Shown here: positions 1-5,610 of the stretch, in pieces
How positions within the stretch are numbered: position 1 is the first letter of the stretch
Layout of the letters: every line of letters starts with the position of its first letter
Position numbers and translations under genes: made by a program
Source: JAVBMC01 sp031552845
GTDB lineage: Bacteria; Verrucomicrobiota; Kiritimatiellia; RFP12; DVOR01
Assembly (NCBI GenBank): GCA_031552845.1
Contig: JAVBMC010000016.1
Coordinates: 1-10,791, forward strand
Direction: 5' to 3'
DNA length: 10,791 nucleotides
The notes under the pieces: generated by a model
Told to the model about the DNA's origin: nothing
The model's input: only the letters and a program-made list of their open reading frames with translations
Databases searched by the model: none

Positions 1-523
1 TGAAAAACACACCTTCCGTGGCAACCATGGGGTGAATCTTCAGGTTGTACCCGTCGATCGCAACCATGTTGCCGGGAGTGAGCTGGTCGTTTCGCGAACC
101 GGTGGCGGCATCGGTGATGGAGACGATGTGCGGGCGGATGATCGTCCGTTCAACCTCTTCAACGACGAGGTTGCCTTGGAAGGCGCGGTCGAGCTCCACA
201 CACGGTACCCACTTGATGTAGGCCGTGAGGGGTTTGAGCCAGCTGCCATCGGCGGCTTTGACGCCTCCGAGCTGGGTGCTGAACGTACCGAGCCCGGGGA
301 TCTTGACCCTGCCGCCATTGCCGCAGATCGTGGCGATGGCTTTGCCGATGTTATTGACGACTGCCATGACATCCGCCTCGCGTACGGTCGTGCCCTGGTT
401 GACCATCGTCGCGTAGAAGGCTTTGTCAGAGACTTCGTATGCGGTGATGCTGTTAACTATCTGCGCCCCTTGGGCACGCAGGTCTTCGGAGAGTGGATCT
501 CCGGTGAAGTATTTGTTAGCCAT
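1..523 (-). CDS. HU/IHF-like DNA-binding protein with DUF4469-type C-terminal domain (partial, runs off left edge)
   Basis: Reading the minus strand from ATG at 523 gives an open frame of 174 codons with no stop before base 1; it begins MANKYFTGDPLSEDL. Residues 1 to about 120 resemble the HU/IHF-like domain of the Bacteroidetes/PVC type (BVU_2165-like). The region around READVMAVVNNIGKAI is followed by the DNA-arm-type stretch GRVKIPGLGTFSTQLGG. From about residue 135 the sequence RPHIVSITDAATG, LTPGNMVAIDG and LKI...GVFF matches the DUF4469 Ig-like domain often attached to this HU type. By family knowledge it is a nucleoid-associated or sequence-nonspecific DNA-binding protein; its physiological role is not well established. 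The start is supported by GAAAGG eight bases upstream of the ATG. It is transcribed divergently from the tRNA-Val/galK run, with a long noncoding gap between them. The 3' end lies outside the window. Confidence 0.85.
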   Translation of the reverse strand, partial: MANKYFTGDPLSEDLRAQGAQIVNSITAYEVSDKAFYATMVNQGTTVREADVMAVVNNIGKAIATICGNGGRVKIPGLGTFSTQLGGVKAADGSWLKPLTAYIKWVPCVELDRAFQGNLVVEEVERTIIRPHIVSITDAATGSRNDQLTPGNMVAIDGYNLKIHPMVATEGVFF

Positions 524-578
524 TTCTTTGGCCTTTCATTTAGGTTTGTGCTACACTTCCTGATATACTCTGTTTGCA

Positions 579-595
579 CCATCCGTTGAGGATGG
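579..595 (-). promoter_or_regulatory. Small hairpin in the leader of the HU-like gene
   Basis: CCATCC and GGATGG form a perfect 6-bp inverted repeat around a 5-base loop, 56 to 72 bases upstream of the HU-like start codon. It would fold in the mRNA leader if transcription starts upstream of it. There is no T-run on either side, so it does not look like an intrinsic terminator. Function is unknown. Confidence 0.35.
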
Positions 596-933
596 CTATA
601 TAGTGAACTAGTCGTATATGATGTAGCGTTAATATAGATGGGGAGGCGGGCGAGGGGAACGTGAACCGAGCTGTGTACGGAATGGCGTACGGCACTGTGG
701 CCGGCCAACCGCTGGGCTGCGTTTGCAGGTGCTCTCACGTTCATCATCTCCTCCTCCTTTCTGGGCTATCAAACCGTCGGGCTTGCCCGGCACCACGCCG
801 GAGCCCCGTTTGAAGCGAACCGCTAAGTATGACATATTCCGGACGTATCGTCAAGCGGTAAATATTCGTTTGTGAAAGTTTTTGTTTAAGGTGCGTTGCG
901 CGTACGCGGGAGGGGGTGGCCGGCGGCAGGTTT

Positions 934-952
934 GGGCGGGTGTGGGGGAGGG
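934..952 (+). other. Canonical G-quadruplex motif
   Basis: GGG-C-GGG-TGT-GGGGG-A-GGG fits the standard four-tract G3+ pattern with loops of 1, 3 and 1 bases. It lies in a wider G-rich tract on the plus strand (about 906-975) with further GGG runs on both sides. It is about 50 bases upstream of the -35 box of the tRNA-Val promoter and on its non-template side. Folding in the cell is inference. Confidence 0.6.
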
Positions 953-1002
953 CGAGGCTCGGGCGGGCGTGTGGGAAATCCGTGTGACGGGGGCGTTTTT
1001 GT

Positions 1003-1031
1003 TTGACTGCGGAGGGGGTATTTGGTAGACT
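1003..1031 (+). promoter_or_regulatory. Sigma70-type promoter of tRNA-Val (and probably the downstream operon)
   Basis: A -35 box TTGACT (1003-1008) is separated by exactly 17 bases from a -10 box TAGACT (1026-1031). A TGn extended -10 element (TGG, 1023-1025) sits immediately before it. The expected transcription start is near 1038, about five bases before the mature tRNA 5' end at 1043. This is the layout expected for a strong stable-RNA promoter. No clear terminator follows the tRNA, so galK and the genes after it may also be read from here. Confidence 0.75.
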
Positions 1032-1042
1032 GCTGGCCTTTC

Positions 1043-1119
1043 GGGCGCTTAGCTCAGTTGGTTAGAGCACTACCTTCACACGGTAGGGGTCACTGGTTCG
1101 AGTCCAGTAGCGCCCACCA
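1043..1119 (+). tRNA. tRNA-Val (anticodon CAC)
   Basis: The 77 bases fold into a complete cloverleaf. The acceptor stem is GGGCGCT with AGCGCCC, the D stem is GCTC with GAGC, and the anticodon stem is CTACC with GGTAG. The T arm is ACTGG-TTCGAGT-CCAGT. The 7-base anticodon loop TTCACAC puts CAC at 1077-1079, which reads the valine codon GUG. The discriminator base is A and the 3' CCA is encoded (1117-1119). A tRNA-Val that reads only GUG suits the G-ending codon use seen in the galK gene that follows. Confidence 0.97.
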
Positions 1120-1129
1120 TCTATTTTTA

Positions 1130-1148
1130 AGCCGGAGTTGCGCCGGCT
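1130..1148 (+). promoter_or_regulatory. Hairpin between tRNA-Val and galK
   Basis: AGCCGG (1130-1135) and CCGGCT (1143-1148) form a 6-bp GC-rich stem with a 7-base loop. The only T-run (1124-1128) lies before the stem, not after it, so it is not an intrinsic terminator for plus-strand transcription. It sits between the tRNA CCA end and the galK ribosome-binding site (GGAG, 1153-1156). It could be a processing or mRNA-protecting stem; that is inference. Confidence 0.35.
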
Positions 1149-1162
1149 GTCTGGAGATTCGC

Positions 1163-2332
1163 ATGTACCCGAAGCATGTTTTGGAAGAGTTGTTAGTTAA
1201 ATATCGCGAACACTTCCGCCGGGAACCTGAGGTGATTGCTTATGCGCCGGGGCGTATCGAGGTGCTGGGGAATCATACGGACTATAATGAGGGGTTCGTG
1301 TTTTCTGCCGCGATTGACTGCGGGACGTTCTTTGCCTGCGCGAAGCGGCCGTCGTTGCGTACGCGGTTGGTGGCGGGTGATTTGATGCGCGAGGTGGAGT
1401 TCTGCACGCATGCGCCGGAGCCGGTGCAGGAGGATACGTGGTCGAACTATGTGCGCGGGACGGTTGCGGGGCTGCGCGAGGTGCAGGAGTTTGACGTGGG
1501 CGTGGATGCGATGTTCCTGGGGAACATTCCGCTGGGGAGCGGGTTGTCGAGTTCGGCGGCGTTGGAGATGTGTACGGCAATGGCACTGACGAAGCTGTTC
1601 GGCATTTCGATTGATGTGGTGAAGATGGCGAAGATCGGACAGATGGCCGAGCATCATTATGCGGGCTGCAAGTGCGGGTTGCTGGATCAGATCTCGAGCT
1701 TGTGCGGCAAGGAGGGGCAGTTGGTGAAGACGGACTTCCGCTCGCTGAAGGTTGAGAATACGCCGATGGGTAATGATGTCTGTTTTGTGATGTGTAACAC
1801 GCACGCGAAGCATGCGTTGGTGGACGGTGAGTATAATACCCGCCGTGCGGCGTGTGAGGAGGCTACGCAGTATTTTGCTTCGGTGTTGGAGCATCCGGTA
1901 GCGGCGTTGCGCGATGTCTCGATGACAGAGTGGGAAGCGCACCGCGCAGGTCTTTGCGATGTGGTGGCGAAGCGTGCGGCGCATCCGATATCGGAGAATG
2001 AGCGCGTGCTGAAGGGTGCTGAGCTGTTGAAGAGCGGTGACTTGGCGGGCTTCGGACAGCTGATGTTTGATTCGCACGAAAGCTCGCGCACGATGTTTGA
2101 GAACTCTTGCGAGGAGTTGGATGCGGTGGTCGATGCCGCGAAGAAGATTCCCGGCGTGCTGGGGGCGCGTCTCTCCGGCGGCGGGTTCGGCGGTGCTGCT
2201 CGTGCATCCGCGCGATACGGAGACGATTTCTATTGCACTCAAGAACGCCTATGCGGCAAAGTTCGGACATCCTTGCGATGTGCAGGTCATCAAGCCGTCT
2301 GCAGGTGCTTGCCTAGTGCGCGGATAAGTTGA
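1163..2332 (+). CDS. galK: Galactokinase, C-terminus disrupted by a frameshift
   Basis: Galactokinase phosphorylates alpha-D-galactose to galactose-1-phosphate with ATP in the cytoplasm (Leloir pathway, GHMP kinase family). The start is ATG 1163, with GGAG six bases upstream; an in-frame extension back to 1022 runs through the tRNA and is not coding. Motif 1 is GRIEVLGNHTDYNEG (residues 30-44). The phosphate-binding GHMP motif 2 is GSGLSSSAALE (125-135). The probable catalytic aspartate is D175 in CGLLDQ. Motif 3 SGGGFGG is at 338-344. Just after motif 3 the reading frame loses all similarity and runs in a random-looking tail to TGA at 2330-2332. The expected C-terminal strand and KPSAGA end are in the +1 frame to TAA at 2325-2327. 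Joined across the shift the protein would be about 385 residues, normal for the family. It is a recent pseudogene, a sequence error or, less likely, a recoding site. The intended stop is 9 bases before glmS. Confidence 0.9.
   Translation: MYPKHVLEELLVKYREHFRREPEVIAYAPGRIEVLGNHTDYNEGFVFSAAIDCGTFFACAKRPSLRTRLVAGDLMREVEFCTHAPEPVQEDTWSNYVRGTVAGLREVQEFDVGVDAMFLGNIPLGSGLSSSAALEMCTAMALTKLFGISIDVVKMAKIGQMAEHHYAGCKCGLLDQISSLCGKEGQLVKTDFRSLKVENTPMGNDVCFVMCNTHAKHALVDGEYNTRRAACEEATQYFASVLEHPVAALRDVSMTEWEAHRAGLCDVVAKRAAHPISENERVLKGAELLKSGDLAGFGQLMFDSHESSRTMFENSCEELDAVVDAAKKIPGVLGARLSGGGFGGAARASARYGDDFYCTQERLCGKVRTSLRCAGHQAVCRCLPSARIS
2196..2327 (+). pseudogene. galK: Displaced C-terminal segment of galactokinase (+1 frame)
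   Basis: From about 2193 the +1 frame reads VLLVHPRDTETISIALKNAY, continuing to CDVQVIKPSAGACLVRG and a TAA stop at 2325-2327. This matches the end of galactokinases: a hydrophobic strand following GGGFGG, a helix, then a KPS-GA motif close to the C-terminus. It has no start codon or ribosome-binding site of its own. It is therefore the separated tail of the gene starting at 1163 rather than an independent gene. Compared with the usual GGGFGG-C-x-V spacing, two or eight bases appear to be missing (or one added) around 2190-2200, where the short repeat GCTGCT lies. Confidence 0.85.
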
Positions 2333-2336
2333 ATGT

Positions 2337-4178
2337 ATGTGTGGGATAGTGGGTTATATCGGGCATCGGAAGGCGTCAGAGGTTGTTGTTGCGGGACTGC
2401 ATCGGTTGGAGTATCGCGGTTATGATTCGTCAGGAGTCGCGCTGTGCATGCCTGGTCAACCGATTCGCGTAATCAAGACGCCGGGTAAGATTTCGCAGCT
2501 GGAGGCTAAGCTGCAAACCTCCCTGCAGGATGGCGATGAGCTCTCGGCGCGTTTGGGCATCGGGCATACGCGCTGGGCAACGCACGGCGAACCGAACGAG
2601 GCGAACGCCCATCCGCACCTGTCGATGGATTCAAACTTTGCGGTCGTGCACAATGGCATCATCGAGAACTATCAGGCGTTGCGCGAAAAGCTGACGCAAG
2701 AGGGTTATGTCTTCAAGTCGCAGACTGACACCGAAGTGATTGCCCACCTGTTGCAGTATAATTACGCAGGGGACTTCCGTGAGGCGTTTACCGCGACGTT
2801 GCGCAAGCTCGAAGGCACTTATGGAATCGCTGCCATCTCCAAGTCACATCCCAATATGCTGCTGGCTGCACGCCGGGGCAGTCCCATTGTTGTCGGCTTG
2901 GGTGAGGATGAAGTCATCGTTGCATCCGACGCCAGCGCCGTGGTTCAATACACCGGCAAGGCGGTGTTCTTGGATGACGGCGACTTTGTGACCGTCTCAG
3001 ACTCCGACGTTGAAATCACCTCCCTTGCGAACGTCCCCGTGAACCGTGAGACCACGACGATTGATTGGGACTTGGGGCAGATTGAAAAGGGCGGGCATGA
3101 ACACTTCATGCTCAAGGAGATATTCGAGCAACCCACAGCGCTGGCGAATACGATGCGCGGACGTCTCGTGCCGGAAGAAGGCACTGTGCATCTGGCCGGC
3201 ATGCAGGCATCGGCGCAGGAGTTGGCCGGCATTGAGCGTGTCTCCATTGCCGCGTGCGGGACTTCCTACTACGCGGGGCTGACGGGCTCTTACTTCTTTG
3301 AAGACTTTGCCGACACGCCTGCCGAGGTACACCAAGCGGCAGAGTTTCGTTACCGCAATCCCATCATCGAACGCAATACCTGCTTGATTGCCGTCAGCCA
3401 ATCCGGCGAGACCGCCGATACGCTCGCGGCAGTACGCGAAGCCAAGCGCAAAGGCGCCACAGTGCTGGGGCTTTGCAATGTGGTTGGCTCAACAATCGCG
3501 CGTGAAACCGGGCGCGGCGTCTATTTGCACGCAGGCCCCGAAATCAGCGTGGCATCGACCAAAGCCTTCACGTGTCAAGTGACTGTGCTGGCGATGTTGG
3601 CAATTGCATTGGGACGCACGCGCCGGTTGTCATTGCAAAGCGGTGCGGCGATGTGCCGCGCGATCGCCGAGCTGCCAGCGCTCGCTGAGCGGGTCTTGGA
3701 GTTGAATGACCATATCGCCAAGATTGCCGAGAAGCACGCCGGTATGTCAAATTCGTTTTTCATCGGGCGCGGTTATATGTTCCCCGCGGCGATGGAGGGG
3801 GCGTTGAAGATGAAGGAGATTTCTTACATCCACGCCGAGGGCTACCAAGCCGCCGAACTGAAGCACGGGCCGATCGCGCTACTGGATGAAACCGTGCCGG
3901 TCTTTGCCTGCGTACCGGATATCGCGGGCATGGAGAAGACCATCAGCAATATGCAGGAATGCCGCGCGCGTAAATCGCCCGTCATTGCCATATCAACCGA
4001 GGGGATCGACCTGCGCGCCCATGCCGACGACATCATTGCCATACCTAAGTGCGCGGACTTCGTGGCGCCAATCCCGGTGGTGATGGTCGAACAAATGCTG
4101 GCGTATCATGTTGCCCGCCTGAGAGGATGTTCGATTGATCAGCCTCGTAACCTTGCTAAATCTGTCACCGTGGAATAA
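2337..4178 (+). CDS. glmS: Glutamine--fructose-6-phosphate aminotransferase (isomerizing)
   Basis: GlmS converts fructose-6-phosphate and glutamine to glucosamine-6-phosphate and glutamate, the entry step to UDP-GlcNAc for peptidoglycan and lipopolysaccharide; it is cytosolic. The 613 residues match the usual ~610. The N-terminal class II glutaminase domain (about 1-230) starts MCGIVGYIG, with Cys2 as the nucleophile after Met removal. It has the HTRWATHG motif (77-84) and NGIIENY (106-112). Two SIS isomerase domains follow: CGTSYYAGL and SQSGETADT in the first, and GRGYMFPAAMEGALKMKE and AELKHGPIALLDE in the second. The C-tail PRNLAKSVTVE carries the conserved lysine. All key motifs look intact. 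There is no good Shine-Dalgarno sequence. The start lies 9 bases after the intended galK stop and 4 bases after the frameshifted one, so translational coupling is likely. No glmS ribozyme fits in this gap. Its stop overlaps an upstream ATG of panD (TAATG). Confidence 0.97.
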   Translation: MCGIVGYIGHRKASEVVVAGLHRLEYRGYDSSGVALCMPGQPIRVIKTPGKISQLEAKLQTSLQDGDELSARLGIGHTRWATHGEPNEANAHPHLSMDSNFAVVHNGIIENYQALREKLTQEGYVFKSQTDTEVIAHLLQYNYAGDFREAFTATLRKLEGTYGIAAISKSHPNMLLAARRGSPIVVGLGEDEVIVASDASAVVQYTGKAVFLDDGDFVTVSDSDVEITSLANVPVNRETTTIDWDLGQIEKGGHEHFMLKEIFEQPTALANTMRGRLVPEEGTVHLAGMQASAQELAGIERVSIAACGTSYYAGLTGSYFFEDFADTPAEVHQAAEFRYRNPIIERNTCLIAVSQSGETADTLAAVREAKRKGATVLGLCNVVGSTIARETGRGVYLHAGPEISVASTKAFTCQVTVLAMLAIALGRTRRLSLQSGAAMCRAIAELPALAERVLELNDHIAKIAEKHAGMSNSFFIGRGYMFPAAMEGALKMKEISYIHAEGYQAAELKHGPIALLDETVPVFACVPDIAGMEKTISNMQECRARKSPVIAISTEGIDLRAHADDIIAIPKCADFVAPIPVVMVEQMLAYHVARLRGCSIDQPRNLAKSVTVE

Positions 4179-4183
4179 TGACC

Positions 4184-4543
4184 ATGTTAGTCACCTTGCT
4201 TAAAGCCAAATTTCAACACCTGCGCGTTACCGAGGCCAACCTTGAGTACGAAGGCAGTCTGACTGTCGATCAGGACTTGCTCGATGCCGTCGGCGTATTG
4301 CCGTTCGAGAAGCTCCTTATCGCCGACCTTGAGAATGGCAACCGCTTTGAGACCTATGCCATCGCAGGCCCGCGCGGCAGCGGCATCTGTTGCCTCAATG
4401 GCGCGTGTGCGCATCGTGGCAAAGTCGGCGACCGTTTGATCGTCATGATCTTCTGTCAGTTGACACCGGATGAAGCGCGCACGCATGAGCCCAGCATTGT
4501 GCGGTTGGATGAGCATAACAAAATCGTCGCACGCGCGGTATGA
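4184..4543 (+). CDS. panD: Aspartate 1-decarboxylase (pyruvoyl-dependent)
   Basis: PanD decarboxylates L-aspartate to beta-alanine for pantothenate and coenzyme A. It is made as an inactive proenzyme that cuts itself between Gly24 and Ser25 to form the pyruvoyl cofactor. Starting at ATG 4184 gives 119 residues and puts Lys9, Gly24-Ser25 (in YEGSLTVD), Arg54, Thr57-Tyr58 (ETYAIA) and Asn72 at exactly the positions known from the Escherichia coli enzyme. An earlier in-frame ATG at 4178, overlapping the glmS stop as TAATG, would add two residues and is the alternative start. The GICCLNGACAH stretch is richer in cysteine than usual but keeps the Asn-Gly and the fold. The stop overlaps the tsaD start as ATGA, which suggests coupled translation within the operon. 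Confidence 0.95.
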   Translation: MLVTLLKAKFQHLRVTEANLEYEGSLTVDQDLLDAVGVLPFEKLLIADLENGNRFETYAIAGPRGSGICCLNGACAHRGKVGDRLIVMIFCQLTPDEARTHEPSIVRLDEHNKIVARAV

Positions 4544-5610
4544 CCATCCTTGGCATTGAGACCTCCTGTGACGAAACCGCCGCCTCAGTCGTACGCGATG
4601 GGCGTGAAGTTTTGTCATCGGTAGTGTTCAGTCAAATCCCCTTGCACCGCCCGTATGGCGGCGTGGTACCGGAGATCGCCTCACGCAGCCACCTCGAAAA
4701 GATACAAGAGGTTATCGACGAAGCCGTTGCCCGTGCATTCCCTGATGCGCCCGCACCGTGGGTGGGCATCGACGCCATTGCCGTCACTTACGGCCCCGGT
4801 CTTGCCAGCTCGCTCATCGTGGGGCTGAATGCCGCCAAGGGGCTAGCCGTTCAGCTTAATAAACCGCTCGTTTGCATCAACCACATTGAGGCGCACTTGC
4901 ATTCGGTGTTTCTCGACAAACCGCTGACGGCAGATGTTTATCCTATGCTCGGGCTTGTCGTTTCCGGTGGACATACCGCATGGATCGAATGTTCAGCACC
5001 GGGAGCCTACCGTATCCTCGGACAAACACTCGACGACGCCGCTGGCGAAGCCTTCGATAAAGCCGCCAAGCTGTTGGGGTTGAGTTATCCGGGCGGGCCC
5101 GCAATCGATCGTGCCGCACAGCAAGCCACCGGAAAGAACAAGTTTGTATTTCCTTCAGGCCGCGTGCAGGCTGACAACCCAAATCTCTTTGGCATGCAGG
5201 CGGAGCTTTGCGTGAGCTTTAGCGGTTTGAAGACTGCACTGTTGCGGACGATACAGAAGCTGCCTGTGCTCACCGACGAACTGATTGCCGATCTGGCGGC
5301 GGCATACCAAGAGGCAGTCGTGTCCGCACTGGTCACGCGCACAGAGACGGCGTTGCTGGGACAACGATATAAGGCCTTGGTTGTTGGCGGCGGGGTTTCG
5401 CTGAATCGGTTGTTGCGTGGACGTTTGCAGGCACTCGCTGATGTGCGTGGCTGTCCATTATTTTTGGCTGAACCGAAATACTGCGGCGACAATGCCGCGA
5501 TGATTGCCGGGTTGGCCGAGCAGCAAATTTCACTACGCAAGCAAGATGCGCTGGCGTTGGATGTGGTTCCTTCTTTACGTGTTGGTGAATATAAAATATC
5601 ATATGACTAA
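4540..5610 (+). CDS. tsaD: tRNA N6-adenosine threonylcarbamoyltransferase
   Basis: TsaD transfers the threonylcarbamoyl group from threonylcarbamoyl-AMP to A37 of ANN-decoding tRNAs, acting with TsaB and TsaE (t6A modification); it is universal and cytosolic. The 356 residues are slightly longer than the ~340 of E. coli. The ASKHA-fold ATPase motifs are intact: GIETSCDETAASVV at the N-terminus, the metal-binding His pair in NHIEAHLHS (His115 and His119), SGGHTAWIE, then DDAAGEAFDKAAKLLGL and YPGGPAIDRAA. The C-terminal GDNAAMIAGL carries a metal-binding aspartate. The ATG overlaps the panD stop by four bases (ATGA). There is no visible Shine-Dalgarno sequence, as expected for coupled translation. 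Its last 8 bases overlap the start of the first porin gene. Confidence 0.97.
   Translation: MTILGIETSCDETAASVVRDGREVLSSVVFSQIPLHRPYGGVVPEIASRSHLEKIQEVIDEAVARAFPDAPAPWVGIDAIAVTYGPGLASSLIVGLNAAKGLAVQLNKPLVCINHIEAHLHSVFLDKPLTADVYPMLGLVVSGGHTAWIECSAPGAYRILGQTLDDAAGEAFDKAAKLLGLSYPGGPAIDRAAQQATGKNKFVFPSGRVQADNPNLFGMQAELCVSFSGLKTALLRTIQKLPVLTDELIADLAAAYQEAVVSALVTRTETALLGQRYKALVVGGGVSLNRLLRGRLQALADVRGCPLFLAEPKYCGDNAAMIAGLAEQQISLRKQDALALDVVPSLRVGEYKISYD

Larger units (their letters stand above)
524..1002. other. Noncoding divergent intergenic region
   Basis: This stretch of about 480 bases separates the minus-strand HU-like gene from the plus-strand tRNA-Val promoter. I see no convincing protein gene in it; the short open frames have random-looking composition. 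It holds a small hairpin (579-595), an AGGAGGAGG motif on the minus strand just before tandem ATGs (742-758), two overlapping hairpins (778-801), an AT-rich patch (about 828-890) and a strongly G-rich patch on the plus strand (about 906-1000) with a G-quadruplex motif. The promoter for the HU-like gene must lie here, but I could not pick a convincing -35/-10 pair. Confidence 0.7.

Noticed and set aside
32..589. 185-codon frame on the plus strand over the HU-like gene
   Set aside because: It is antisense to a clear HU/DUF4469 coding frame and resembles no known protein.
1043..1119. tRNA gene as an attachment site for an integrated element
   Set aside because: No integrase gene and no repeat of the tRNA 3' end was found elsewhere in the window; the neighbours are housekeeping genes.
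1130..1148. Intrinsic terminator for tRNA-Val
   Set aside because: The T-run precedes the hairpin instead of following it, so it does not have terminator geometry on the plus strand.
1022..1162. Extension of the galK frame upstream to 1022
   Set aside because: It runs through the -10 box and the whole tRNA-Val; the homologous protein begins at ATG 1163 with its own ribosome-binding site.
1193..2242. Long open frame (349 codons) on the minus strand opposite galK
   Set aside because: It is Arg/His/Leu-rich with no recognisable motif. Stop codons are rare there only because galK uses strongly G-ending codons.
2287..2336. glmS ribozyme or riboswitch upstream of glmS
   Set aside because: The upstream sequence is galK coding with only a 9-base gap; there is no room for the ribozyme and no matching core was seen.
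4187..4618. 143-codon minus-strand frame across panD and the start of tsaD
   Set aside because: It crosses two well-identified genes and has shadow-type composition.
5504..5602. Upstream extension of porin copy 1 into tsaD
   Set aside because: It would bury the signal peptide, which begins at ATG 5603, behind 33 residues of tsaD shadow.
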